From positions 4,933,501-4,997,500 of the forward strand of contig JALPQD010000088.1 of assembly GCA_023101885.1 (NCBI GenBank): DNA of 64,000 nt, in the 5' to 3' direction. Below are positions 36,416-47,969 of the stretch, in pieces (within the stretch, counting starts at the first letter, position 1; each line of letters starts with the position of its first letter). The DNA comes from Typhlomys cinereus (taxonomy: Eukaryota > Chordata > Mammalia > Rodentia > Platacanthomyidae). Made by a program: the position numbers and the translations under genes. Under the pieces are notes generated by a model. The model was given only the letters and a program-made list of their open reading frames with translations, did not search any database and was not told where the DNA came from.

Positions 36416-36817
36416 GTACATCTGTGTTCAGGTGCACAAAGTTCTTGCATGTCTTCCTACTTCACTCTCCATTTTATTTACTAAAGCTGGTCTCCCTAGT
36501 TGCCTAGCCCTGGGGATGCCCTGTCTCTGCTTGTGATCATAGGCGGCTGTCACACCCGCCTTGTTCTTTCATGTGTTCTGGGGACCCGAACTCTGGTCCT
36601 CATGCTTGTGTTGCAAGCACTTTACCCACAGCTAGCTCCTCAGTCCTCCAGCCATATAGACTTTGGACCAGGTTTACAGTACCAGGTTTACAGTACCTTC
36701 CTATGGATCAATCCTCAAATCCAGTAAGTGATTGGTTCCCCCACAACAGTCATGCCATTACTGTGACCATGGGTACATCTTAACTGGATGCTCAGTACTG
36801 TCACACACAAGGTCCAC

Positions 36818-37622
36818 AATTCTTCTGGTCCTTCAGGTCCTAAGCCACTGACTATGCAGTTCTTGGACTAGCTGCTGGCCCCTAACTTTGAGGATAAGGA
36901 GGGTACAGCTGTGACTAATTGTGACTGTTGGTGCTTTTTCTCTCATAGCAGTCTGCATGGTGTTTCTCAGAACTATGAACATTAGTCAGCGATGAGGAAG
37001 CTTCCAGATCATTTCCAGCTCAATGATTCTGTGAGCTGTATCCAAAGCATATAGTGTCTTCAGTAAGATGATTCTACCAATTTTTAGTGGGTAACCAAAA
37101 GCAGTGACAATAAAGTGTCAATTAGGAGCCTTGGGACAGAGAGATGGGGTTCTCTTACTAGCAACAACTCAAGGGGGAATATTCTGCACCCGGTCCTAGG
37201 ATTTTCATTTAAACCCCCATGGTTTCTGAGAGCAGTATCATCATCCATCCGGGGATTCTGCCATGTCTTCCTTCAACTTCCAAAGTTTTCGTGTGTTTAG
37301 ATGATTGGTTTTTGAACACTGAAACAAAACCAATCCTGGACATGCCTGAGCATTATTTGAGAACTTTTAGAGACCACGCTCTATATCCACTTTCACAGGC
37401 TTATCTTCCTCTACCGCTGCATTTCCCTCTACATCTTCCAAATACAAGCCCCTTGATCCTCATGCATTCCCTGGAGATTCCTCCCCTGTTCACCACTTCC
37501 ATCTACTAAAATGCCTCCTCCTATGGAAATTCTTCTGGTCCTTCAGGTCCTAAGCCACTGACTATGCAGCTCTTGGACTAGCTGCTGGCCCCTAACTTTG
37601 AGGATAAGGAGGGTACAGCTGT
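36818..37622. repeat. Two direct copies of a 95-bp segment
   Basis: 36818-36912 and 37528-37622 are identical except for one base (CAGTTCTTGG versus CAGCTCTTGG). They start AATTCTTCTGGTCCTTCAGG and are 710 bp apart. The unit does not match the SINE or LTR families recognised here. Confidence 0.92.
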
Positions 37623-37920
37623 TATTATTGTGTATTCTAGTGCCTAACACATGTCTGGCAGTTATGAAAACTCCATCAACCATGCCACTGATGGATCAAA
37701 GACACCAGCTACTGTGACATTTGATCACTGATCACACTTGGCTGAGTATCACGACTGCTAGGGAGGAGGTGTAGAATATCAGGCTGTGGTGGACTTCATG
37801 TTTAGATAATGAAGAGACTGAGGCTTTGTATTCTTAAAATCTTTATATTTATTTATCATTTGTGTGAGAGAGAGATTGCATGTGTGCGTGCAGGGGTGCA
37901 CACTCGTGCGCGTGGAGGTT

Positions 37921-38273
37921 TGTTGCAGTTACTCGTCTTTGCTGCAGCAATGAGACAACACGCATACACAACAGAAGGGAGAAAGGGAGATTTATTTGGC
38001 TTATGGCTGCAGAGGGGAGATTCAGTCTGTAATGGTATGCTTGGAGGCAGATGCTCACTGCTGCCATCACAGAGACAGAGAAAGTAAGAAGCAAACTGCT
38101 GGAGGCAGCAGAGTGGGCTACCAATCATGGCCTGCCCCCCCAACCCCCATAATGTGCTTTCTTTCAACAAAGCCCCACCTTCTAAAAATGCTACAACCTT
38201 CCCAAACATTAGCGTAGGCTAAGAACTCAAACACATGAGCTTTTGAGGGACAACTCACAATCAAATAATGACA
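37921..38273 (-). mobile_element. MaLR/MT-like LTR, diverged
   Basis: Minus-strand copy with GGGAGATTTATTTGGCTTAT near 37985 and TTAGCGTAGGCTAAGAACTC near 38210. The layout, with a poly(A)-signal block near one end and a GGCTGCAGAGG block, suggests an ERVL-MaLR-type LTR. Confidence 0.5.
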
Positions 38274-39335
38274 AGGTTGGAGGGCATTGAACTCAGGTCA
38301 TCAGGCTTAGCAACAAACACTTTACCCACTGAGCCATTCAATGGCCCATTGGGTTGTTTTTTTTTTTTTTTAATGGAAGTGACAAGATGAGAGCTATTCT
38401 ACTAATTGGTTCCAAATCTGTGGATGGTAATTAAGAAAAAAATGAAAAAGAGGTGCAGAGATCCTACAGAGGGAAAATGGGAGACATAATGATGGATAGT
38501 TAAGTGCTTTGCAAATGACATTCCCAGACCAGTCCTTTGCCAATTTCTGTGGGTCAGGATCAACAGTGTCCCCAAGACCTAAGAGGTCTTGAATAAGTCT
38601 CTGAATAATGGAGTGCATCAAAGAATCCTAAGTCTGGCCATAGAAAAGTGGCAAAATGATATCATTATGATGAGCAGAGGAATGTGACAAAGCTGATTTT
38701 TGGAGAAAGTTTCTAACTTTAGATATGTCTCACACTATAATGAGAGGAAAAACAATCTCAGAGATAAATATTTGGGACAAAAAAAGGTGAAATTTCCTTG
38801 CTTGGGAACTATTTGGAATGAGCTAGCCTGGGGATTCCTAGAATCACAACTACACCATAAATTAGATGGTCCTCGGATGTTGCATCTTTTCCTACAGTGT
38901 GGCGACCCAGGAAGAAAGTCTAGGAGGATAAGAATAGAGAATATTCATACATGAATGGGAAAGAAAGAAAGAAATGTGGACTTTGTCCCAGTTGCTGTGA
39001 CAACAGCATCCCCAAACATCAAAGATGTGTTCTGTCTTCAGAAACAGAGGATAACTTCTAGGCATGACCCGGGTCTCTAAGGCAGCATCACCCATACCCA
39101 GCATATACAGCACCCATAAAGTCCCAGGATTCTCTTTCCAGCACCACCTCACTAGATCCTCAGGGATCCTGTCCCTCTTCCTCCTCCAGGTCTCACACCC
39201 AGCTCTAAGTCTGCACACAGGAGGTTCAGAGGCAGTAAGGCTGTGGCTAGACAATATATGGCCGACTCCAGGGCAACGGAAGCAAAGCAGGTTCATCCAA
39301 GGAATCAGCAGACAAGGGCTGCAAGCTGGGTGCCT

Positions 39336-39690
39336 GTTGCAGTTCGCCTGCATGATTGCTGATAAATCACCATTAAAAGGCTTAAGGGAACAAGGGGTTT
39401 ATTTTCTCTTACAATTATCCAGTTACAGTTCTCAGTCCAGCTTGACAGGAGAGCTCACACCAACACAACGACCCTTACTTGCCTGGCCAAGTGTACACAA
39501 GGATGCCAACTTTCTCAACCAGCTCTCTGTATTTCATTCTAATCTCACCCACGATAGGCTGGGCCTTCCCCATGAACTAGACAATCTGTAGGTTTGCTCT
39601 GGGCCTAACTCAACCACTAATCTCTACAAATGTGCCCAAAGCTCAAACCCTCAACTGTCAAGTTGACATCTGTGCCTAACTATAACAGTG
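39336..39690 (-). mobile_element. Solo MaLR-like LTR next to DTX4 CpG island
   Basis: Contains TGCATGATTGCTGATAAATC, CTTAAGGGAACAAGGGGTTT and CAACTGTCAAGTTGACATC. It lies about 300 bp from the CpG island, downstream of the DTX4 exon 1 donor, in the same orientation as DTX4. Confidence 0.75.
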
Positions 39691-39889
39691 CCCTACTGAT
39701 ATAACTTAACCACTGCAGAGCCCCAGAATCAACATCCCCCCCCACACACACACACAAAAAGCCAAGGACTAATAAGGAGGCATGAAGGGATGTGCACTGG
39801 CGTGGCTGGGTCTGGATTTGCACACTCAGACACAAATAACCACTTAGGTGAACGTTTAGTTGGAGAGGGGTGTGGGATTCTAACAGGAT

Positions 39890-40830
39890 CGCGGCGAGGA
39901 AGTCCGGCACCTGTTCTCACTATTGAGTGGGCCCAAGAGGAGGGAGACCCCGGGCAGACAGGGAGGTGGGCGGCTCACCCGTGTCCTGGCGGAACTGGTT
40001 CATGGACTGCAGGTCGATGATGTAGGGCGCCAGACGACTGTCCACCTGGCCCAGCACCACGCTGCCGCCGGCTCGGGGGCCCGCGCGGACCACCGCCTCG
40101 ATGTGGTGGCTCACGGCCGGGCTGTAGGGCCGCCAGCGGCCGTGCTCGTTCAGCCATTCCCAGACCACCACGGCCGAGGCCAGGAGCATGGCGAGCCCAG
40201 GGCTGCGGCGGCGGCGGCGCTGCGCTGCCTGCGGCCCGGGCCCGGCGCGCCCGACCTCCTCCGCCTCCTCCGGCGCCGCCGCCCCCGGGCCTCGACCGCG
40301 CCTCCCGCCCCGCGCCCCCACGCCGCGGGCAGCCTCGGCTCCAGCCGGTGGGCGCCTCGGCAGCCGCGCATCCACCGGGCGCCGACGCCCGGGCCGCCTG
40401 GCTCGGACCGCGCCCCGCCCCTGGGGTCCGCCGCGGCTCCGCGGGGTCCAGCGGCTTCATGCAAATGCCCGGCGCGCCGTAGATCCCGCCCCGCCTGGCC
40501 CGGCCCTCGGCGGCCGTGGATCCTCGCACCAGTTGCGCCCGGGGCTCTGCGGGCGCCGGGGAGGGATCCGGCCGCGCCGTCGCGCTGCGAATGGCCCGCT
40601 CGGCTCCGCTCCCTCCCTCTCCGCCCGGCTGCCGCCGGGGGAGAGCTCCCCCTCCCTGTGACCCTGCTTAGCGCCTTCCAGAACGCGTCGCCCCTCCCCA
40701 GCAGAGCGCCGGGACAAACTCGCGCCCGCCGGGCTTCCCCGAGTCCCAGGAGGCGGAGGAGCGACTTTCCATGGCGCCGCCCCGGTGCAGACGCTGCAGC
40801 AGGAGCTTAATTTTGCAGCCCTATTTTAAA
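39890..40830 (-). promoter_or_regulatory. DTX4: CpG island and 5'UTR/promoter of DTX4
   Basis: About 0.9 kb of very GC-rich, CpG-dense sequence surrounds DTX4 exon 1. It extends about 640 bp upstream of the ATG, the expected place for the 5'UTR and core promoter. An octamer motif ATGCAAAT lies at 40459-40466 in the centre. Long open frames on both strands here come from the base composition; only the WWE-encoding frame is real. Confidence 0.85.
39979..40189 (-). CDS. DTX4: DTX4 first coding exon (start of WWE domain), partial gene
   Basis: Deltex-4 is a RING-type E3 ubiquitin ligase acting in Notch and TBK1/STING signalling. The exon starts at the ATG at 40187-40189 and encodes 70 residues, beginning MLLASAVVVWEWLNEHGRWR, with SRLAPYIIDLQSMNQFRQDT at the end, plus one base before a G|GTGAGCC donor. 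The WEW and YIIDL motifs are those of the first WWE domain. The sequence agrees with the human N-terminus as I remember it. The codons are very GC-rich, as expected inside a CpG island. No second exon (rest of the WWE repeats, proline-rich part, RING-H2, Deltex C-terminal domain) is found anywhere to the left in this window, so intron 1 is at least 39 kb or the gene is interrupted. Confidence 0.9.
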
Positions 40831-41839
40831 ATGTGCAAAATCTTTCTTTAAAAAAAAAAAAACACGCGGATATGATCCGTGTCCGCAGCGGGAGTTCCGA
40901 GGTATGCAGCTCCCCACTCGTGCACGCACCAGTTTTTTCACACTTGCACTCTGGCGCACCTTTCTACTTTGCCCTCCTTGCTTTGGCTTGGCATTACCTT
41001 AACTGTCCCTTTGGGATGCAGCAGCCAGGCCACCTGGCAGTGCCATGGAACTCCCTCGCCCTCTGCTGGTAAATTCAAAGTCACGTGCAGTCAAATGGCT
41101 AAGCAGCTGTAACATGGAGCTAATGAGACCCTCCCCGTATGAAAGGATAGGTGGCTGTATGCAATCTATGCAAAGTGGAAATGTTTAATGGACCCATTTT
41201 CCATGTTAGTAGGGTCAGAAGACATAAACTATAAGATACTAGAACAAACACAAGCCAGACTCCATTATTTTCATGACTGAAGGTTAATCTAAAATTCTTG
41301 CTGAAGAGGATTGTAGTCGCGATTACACGCGAATGCACAGAAAGGTGTCCCCTCCTCTTTAAAGTTCCAGCAATTATGGGGCTGAAGTTTGAAAGACAGG
41401 AAGTTCTAGAAATATTTGGTCTATATAGTAAGATCCTGTATCATGGTTTGAATGTTGGAATTTTTTTTCAGAATATCATGTATGATCCTTTATGTTTTAG
41501 AATACTGGAGAGAAATAGCAGCTGAGCAGATAAACCGAGAATCCCTAGATGGAACCAGTCTAAACCACATAGAGGGCTACCAATAAATAGTGGACTGGCC
41601 ACTGAGAAGACCAATGGAAGGCAGACTGTTGTCCTTCATGTCTGGTCTTCTCTCTGCCATGCCAAACACAGCAGATCATTATAATGTAAAAATGCCTGAC
41701 AGCTTAGGAGATAGTTTGAATGTGGCCTAATCAATTTGCTAGAGTTACGGAATATGCAGATGACTTCACACTAATGCTCAATTGGAGCTTTAAAATATAT
41801 TTACTTTAACTATCCATGCATTTATAACTTTTTTTTGGT

Positions 41840-42440
41840 TTTTGTGTTTTTTAAATTTATATTTTACTCCAATCATACAAGCTCAATAGGTACCCCGTCC
41901 CCTCCCTCCCTCCACCTTTCCCCAGTCCCCCTTGCACCCTCACCCTCCCTTTTCCTCTTCCTTTCACCCCTCCCCTCTCCCAGTGCCTTCCCCTTCCCTC
42001 TTTCCCCTTCCCCGGAGCATCCTTTTGTGTGAATGCCAAACTTCCCTCTCAGTCCTCTATTCTAGTGAGGTGTAAGGACTCAATGGCATTGCCCAGAGTC
42101 TTTTCTTGGGCTCCCCTTTAGTATGGGAACACTATGACTGATAATCCCTTGCCTCTAAGGATCCTAGTGCCTTGATCCATGCTAGACTTTGGAGGGTCAT
42201 TGGCATGTCAGTCATTGCGCAGGTCATGCAAAGTCTGAATATGGCTACTGTAGCCCTATCTTGTGTGGAGTATCTTGCATATCGTTGGTCCTCCCATCTT
42301 TAAACTCTTACAATCTTGTCACCCCCTTCCACAAGTTTCCCTGAGCTTTAGGATGGGGAGAGATTAATCTTGTCACCCCCTTCCACAAGTTTCTCTGAGC
42401 TTTAGGATGGGGAGAGATTAGGCTGGCCTGGTTCCAGGTT
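41840..42440 (-). mobile_element. L1 3' end, antisense
   Basis: The plus strand reads CCAATCATACAAGCTCAATA followed by a C/T-rich tract, the inverse of the L1 3' terminus. A 55-bp segment is tandemly duplicated (42312-42366 and 42367-42421). L1-derived sequence probably continues to about 42900. Confidence 0.75.
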
Positions 42441-44130
42441 ATTAATGTAGGGTCCCTGGTGATCTGAATTATGGTTTGTTGTTTTCAGTTTTGCTGTTCC
42501 TGCACTGCCCTTGGCTCTATCCTGATTAGTATTGGAGGTCACCTCCTAATGAAAGATAAAAAGCTGTTTAAATGAAGATCTTACTATAAGAGTAGATTCA
42601 AAGGTAGATGGAAATAGGAGTAGGAGACCACAGTGAGGAGAGGGGGTGGTGTCTTCCATTTGCAGGATGGTTACCATCTATCTGCCAGACTCTATGACCT
42701 CTCTGACTAGGTGAGATCAAACCCCCTCAGTTGCAAGTGACCAGGAAGGAAAGTGAGAGTGAGATTAACCAAATGTCTCGCTACTTACTTGCAATACTTA
42801 ATAGTGACCTATTTTCTCTACTGTAGCATGATCCCCTATCCCTTATTTCTGGGGGGGGGGGCTTCCTTCCCCTTCCTTCCTGCTTGTAATCTTCCTGGCA
42901 GATTTTTTAAAAAGCTTAATATTGTAGTATAGAGTCCATCAATTACAGTCCTTGGTTGGTATTTACCCACAAGTGTTGAAAACTTACATCATCCAAAAAC
43001 CAGGACACAGACGTTTGCAACTATTTTATTCATAATCATGGGGAAATGATAGCAAGTAAGAGATCTTTGAAAAGTGAGTAAATGAGAAAGTTGTGATAAT
43101 TGATCACTTTTTTTTCTTTTTCTCCCCCTTCCTCTCTTCCCTCTCTTCCCTTCACCAATCTGTCTCTCTCCTCTCACCCTCCTGCCTGTCTGCTGTTGTG
43201 GGCTCCAGGGCTCCCTTCCCGTTGTGTGCTCCATTAGAGGCTTAGGTCTTTATGGCAGGTTAAGTGGTCTTTCCTTGGGTAGACCCACTGATACAGACAC
43301 TTCACTTGTCTAGCCCTAGCCCCTAAGTTCTCACTGTATGTGATTATTTCTCCTGAGTTCCTCGATGTCCCAATGGTTTTTTTAATAATTTTTTTTTAAA
43401 CCTAGTTATACAAACTCAGTAGATGAGATTCCTTCTCCCTCCCACCCTCCAGAACTTCAGCTTATAAGGTCCCTCTGAGTTGCCTACACTAGTGAGGGCT
43501 CAGGACTCTGTGGCTTACCATGGGGCCCCTTCTTGGCCTTTCCACTAATGTATCTGTCTAACCCCTTGCCTTTAAGTATCCTACTGCTTGAAGCTCTCTC
43601 CCCTGAGATCCATGCTAGTCTGTGGGGGCTCTATGGGGCTTGTTGATATGACAGCTATTGTGCAGGTCAGGTAAGGTCAAATCACATTGCAGTGAGATCC
43701 TGGCTGCCCAGACTTGAGTGGAGTATCTTGACCATCGGTGGACCTCCCTATCTTTAGGCTCTTACAATCTTGCCGCCTCCTCTTCCGCAAGGTTCCCTGA
43801 GCTTTAGGATGGGGAGAGATTTGGCTGGTTGGTTCTGGGTGAACATTGTAGAATCACTGGATTCTGAATTAAGGTTGGTGTTTTCAGTTTTGTGGTTCGT
43901 GCACTGCACTTGGCTGCATCCTGTCTTCTCTAGCTAAAGATAAAAGACTGTTTAAAAGGTGTTAATATAAGAAGAGGCTTAAAGGTAGAGGGAAGAATAG
44001 GAATAGAACACAGTAGGGAATAGAGTCAGTCTCCTGGTTGCCAGTTGGCTACCATATGACTTATAATGGGTGTTACAGAGATTTACCTTCAAGTATGTCA
44101 TTAAGAGGATTTGGAACGAGAATCAACTTC

Positions 44131-44416
44131 TTTTTTTTTTTAATATTTTTATTCAACTGTGCGCATGTGCGTGTGTATGTGCGCGTGCGTGTGTGTGTCT
44201 GTGTGTGTATGTGTAGAACCACGGACGAATTTGCGAACCACCATGGACGCCTCCACCTCCTTCTGCCCCGGGATTCACATGCTCCGCCCTACCAGGACCA
44301 GAAGCGCAGGCCGCCCCCGCTTCCGCCTGGCGTCTATACGTGGGATCTGGAATCTGAACTCAGGACCTTCCGTCTGCAAGACGGAGGCTTAACCCCTGAG
44401 CCACCTCTCCAGCCCC
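44131..44416 (-). mobile_element. Young tRNA-derived SINE inside antisense L1
   Basis: Full-length minus-strand copy. A perfect 15-bp target duplication ACGAGAATCAACTTC lies at 44116-44130 and 44418-44432. Confidence 0.92.
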
Positions 44417-44712
44417 CACGAGAATCAACTTCTAAGGGAGAACATGTTGTGTCTAACTTTGTGTCTGGGATACTTTGCTCAGCATAATTTCTTCTAATTT
44501 CAAATACTTACTGGTAAATTTCATTGATTCATTTTTTTTTGATGGCTGAATATTTCATTGTATAAATGCACCATTTATACAATTTATCCATCTATCAACA
44601 GTTGGGCATTTGGGTTGATTCTATGACTTTGCTATTGTAAATAGTGCTGCAACATACTCATGTTACTATAGTGAAATGATGCATTTTCAGGAATTATTCC
44701 CAGTAATGGTAT

Positions 44713-45098
44713 TGCAGTCGCCCTGCATAGTTGCTGATAAGTGACCATCAAACAGCTTAAGGGAACAAAAGAATTATTTTCTTACTGATAGTCCAGTTAC
44801 AGTCCAACCTGATGGGAGAGCATGCACCAACACCGGAACTGAGGGAACTGGCTGCACCATCTATACATAATAGCTGAGAGAGGGACAATCCTTACTTGCT
44901 AGACAGTACACCTAGCCAAGTATATACAAGGATGCCGACTCTCTCACCAGCTGTCTGTATTTTAGTCCAGGGCCTAATCCCACCCACCATAGGCTAGACA
45001 ATCTCAGGTTGGCTCTGGGCTTAACTCAACTAATCCTCCACAAATGTGCTCAGAGCTCAAACTCTCAACTGTCAACACCAGTGTCCTACCATGACAAG
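44713..45098 (-). mobile_element. Solo MaLR-like LTR inserted in an L1
   Basis: Contains GCATAGTTGCTGATAAGTGA and CAGCTTAAGGGAACAAAAG. Antisense L1 ORF2-like sequence is found on both sides (44500-44712 and 45099-45215), so it inserted into an older L1. Confidence 0.75.
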
Positions 45099-45881
45099 TG
45101 GTATAGCAGGTCATATGGCATTTAAATACTTAACTTTTTTTAGAAATCTCCATATTGACCTCCAGATTGGTTGTAGCAGCCTGCATTCCCACCAGCACTC
45201 GACACATCCTCTCCAGTGCGGGGATCACAGCTCAGGTCTGGCGGGTCCTCCACAAGGGGGATGGGGAAAGGTAAGTGTGCTGTCCACTAGCTCCCAGCCC
45301 TCCTTCCCGAGAACAATCAGACACAACAGGGAGTCTAGTCAAGTAGGAACTCATTTATTTTAAATCCACAGGCATCTTATAAGGGCAGCAACAGCAAGGG
45401 GAATTACAGGGTGGGGATACAGGCAACCAATCATCTTAAAGGTCAGACCAGCACGCAGGCTGTATGTAGTGAAATTTCTTGAAAACATTCTGAGCCACCC
45501 CCTCCTGACTTCCCCTAAGTTGGTCAAAACATCCTGAGCTGCCCTCCAGACTTCCTCCATCAAAAACATCTTTGTCTAACCTTGCCAAATTATTGAGATC
45601 ACCTAGACTGAGGCCCCTACACTCCAGCATGTTATTATTTGTATTTTGGATTTGTTGACACATTTTTCTAAACATTCACTTTTCATATATCATATACTAA
45701 AGACAAGTAGATGAATAAGCTTTAACATATGCTCTGAAACTATGGAATTTAGGGGAAGAAGTGAAAGATGGAAAGGATACAAACTTAGATGATTTCTCAT
45801 TAGGAAAACTGGTTAGTACTTAATATTGGTAGACAATTCCTTAAAGATTAAAAAAAAAGACTGAATTCTATCAAGTATTCA

Positions 45882-47648
45882 CTACTCTAGACTCGGCATT
45901 TCTGTGTCATGATTGTTGGCAAAAGTTTGCTTATGCCATTGTGGATGCTTTTTCTTAATATCAGCCAGTATGTATTCCATAGCAGAACCAAACTCAATGA
46001 TGTTGGAAACCCCACTGTGGTAAGGACAAGTGAAGCCTGCAGTATGCATAGCCACCAGCGAACCTGCCGAATCGAACACCGGGGATCCAGAAGACCCACC
46101 AAAAAAAGAGGTGTCATAGGTACCATGATGGATTGTGGCAGCATTTCGTAGGAACTTCTTTGGTAGAATGTAAAGACTACTGACCATTATAATGGTAACC
46201 TGCTGCATCTGTGACCTGAATATTTTCCTGACATTCCTTTCTTCTCTCACCTTGGGAATCACAAGCACAACCATCAGTACATTTCTTATCCCCATCTGAA
46301 TGGCCAGTAATACTATATCAACCCACTAAGTGGTACAGGGCCAATTCCATTATAAAGCCCACTAGGCACTTGTTGTCCATTTCCCCTCAGTTGCAGCACA
46401 GCATAGTCAAGAGTTACATCAGATATCTCAAACCAAGGTTCAACCAAGAAACGGTTGTCTTCTTTTACAGGAAACTCTTCATAATCAAATATCACCTTGT
46501 ACATCGGCTGATTACATCTGCCCACTGACTCAGCTCTATTCCTTCTCCCACAATGTCACTTATTACATGCCGACAGGTGAAAATGTACGGTCCTTTAAAA
46601 CAAAGCAGGTGGCACAACCTTCATTTCCATTATTTTTCCAATAAATGTAGCCAACCGAGTCACTGGCCCATGAGAGATGCTTCTGTACTTTAACAGGGAT
46701 AGAGTTTTTGGTCAGTTTCCCAAAGTTGGTTTTCTGCACATTAAATAAGGAAGCTTTCTTCTTTCTTTTGTCACTTTCTTCCTTGATGTATGCTCTGATT
46801 TTTTCATGTTCTCTTTTCAAACTGGAATACTCATTCACAATGTATTCTTTCAGCTTCTGGAACTTTCTTTGCTCTACCTCAGAATTCTGAGCAGCTGCTG
46901 CCGCCACTGCTCTAGATTTCTTTTTTATCTCAACCTCAACCTGGAAGAGCTTGCCCTCTAACTCGTCCACTGGCTGGCTGTTTTCAAGGATGGTGTCTAG
47001 GTCAGTGATGAGTTTCCAATGGTCATTCTTTACAAAGGAATCAAACCTGCCATCCTTATGCAGAGTGTCCTTGATGGTCTCTCCTTTGAAGCCATAGACA
47101 CAGAGTTTGTTCCCATCTTTGTGAAGTTCCCCTAACTTCAGAATTTTTTTCTTCCTCTTCCCAACTGCATGAATGTAAAATTTGACACAATCAGAAGATG
47201 CCTGGTCTTGACGACCAAATACTGACTTACCCTCTTTCTGCTCAGTTTCATTTCTGGAAAATGTAATTACTACCTGGCTCCCTTCTGGAAAACAGCTGAG
47301 GGGCATTCCAAGGTTTATGTACCCTTCGATCCCTTCTTTGCCACATACCAGCATTTCTTTGCCTGGGTTTCTTTCAACCTCTTCTTTGATAACATCAAGG
47401 GTGTTAAGTCCTTCATATAGGCTGTATGTCTCACTACACATGAGCTTATGTTTCATTTTTTTGTTTTTCCTTTGGTTCACATCCAACATGAAGCTAATTG
47501 TCTTATTTGAGGACGTGGTCTGATCTTGTTGCATCTTCTTAGAACTGTGGCTTCTTTCATCCTGGGTGTTGGTTATCTCCTTGAGTCTCTTTCTAGATTC
47601 CGTCTTCACGTGAGAAATATTGGAATCATTCTGCTCTTCTTTGGCAAC
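45882..47648 (-). pseudogene. FAM111A: FAM111A large terminal exon with at least four frameshifts
   Basis: The exon starts after a CTTCTAG acceptor at 47649-47650 with VAKEEQNDSNISH, continuous with exon 1 in phase 0. The two ubiquitin-like-domain regions are open and well conserved. Going downstream, the conserved frame is recovered only by changing frame near 46.59, 46.50, 46.31 and 46.17 kb. The first two shifts look like single missing bases next to short G runs; the third looks like one extra base. The last in-frame stop is at 45882-45884. An AATAAA on the minus strand at 45354-45359 is a possible polyadenylation signal. Confidence 0.85.
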
Positions 47649-47969
47649 CTAGAAGTCAGTATGAGATACTTGAAAACTCTAACTACAATCTTAGGGACTG
47701 GTTTCCTCATTTAGTATGCAATTTATGGAATTCCAATGAGAAATTCAGAACTACTCACAAAAGATCAGTGAATAGAATTAATCAGAGTTGTAACTCAGGA
47801 TTTGAACTGTCTTATCACATAGTGAAATAGCTCTTAATATTACATATGATGTATTTTCCCAGAAAGTAGGAGGGAAGAACCAACTGTTACTAGGTAGTAA
47901 AAAAAAAATCTACCACTCTCTACATAGGGTATATCAGGTTTTATTTTCACAATATATTTTTTGAAGGAA

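Larger units (their letters stand above)
15300..39330 (-). other. Long non-coding span between GLYAT and DTX4 exon 1
   Basis: Apart from the repeats listed separately I find no coding exon on either strand. Open frames here are short, repeat-derived or without conserved protein features. The part at 31300-31990 is less repeat-like and richer in G+C than its surroundings. If DTX4 is intact and reads leftward, this whole span and GLYAT lie within DTX4 intron 1. The non-coding first exon of GLYAT is expected somewhere in here but could not be located. Confidence 0.6.
43385..45215 (-). mobile_element. L1 3'UTR and ORF2 end, antisense, split by SINE and LTR
   Basis: 43390-44110 is the 3'UTR. 44500-44710 and 45099-45215 read as inverted ORF2 end (GCTATTGTAAATAGTGCTGC; CCTGCATTCCCACCAGCACT). 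The SINE at 44131 and the LTR at 44713 interrupt it. Confidence 0.75.

Noticed and set aside
36210..36783. Plus-strand frames of 70-108 codons near 36.5 kb
   Set aside because: They overlap an LTR and repeat-like sequence and resemble no protein I know.
39920..40810. Long open frames of 150-295 codons on both strands at 40 kb
   Set aside because: They come from the high GC content of the CpG island. Only the WWE-encoding part of one minus-strand frame (39979-40189) matches a known protein.
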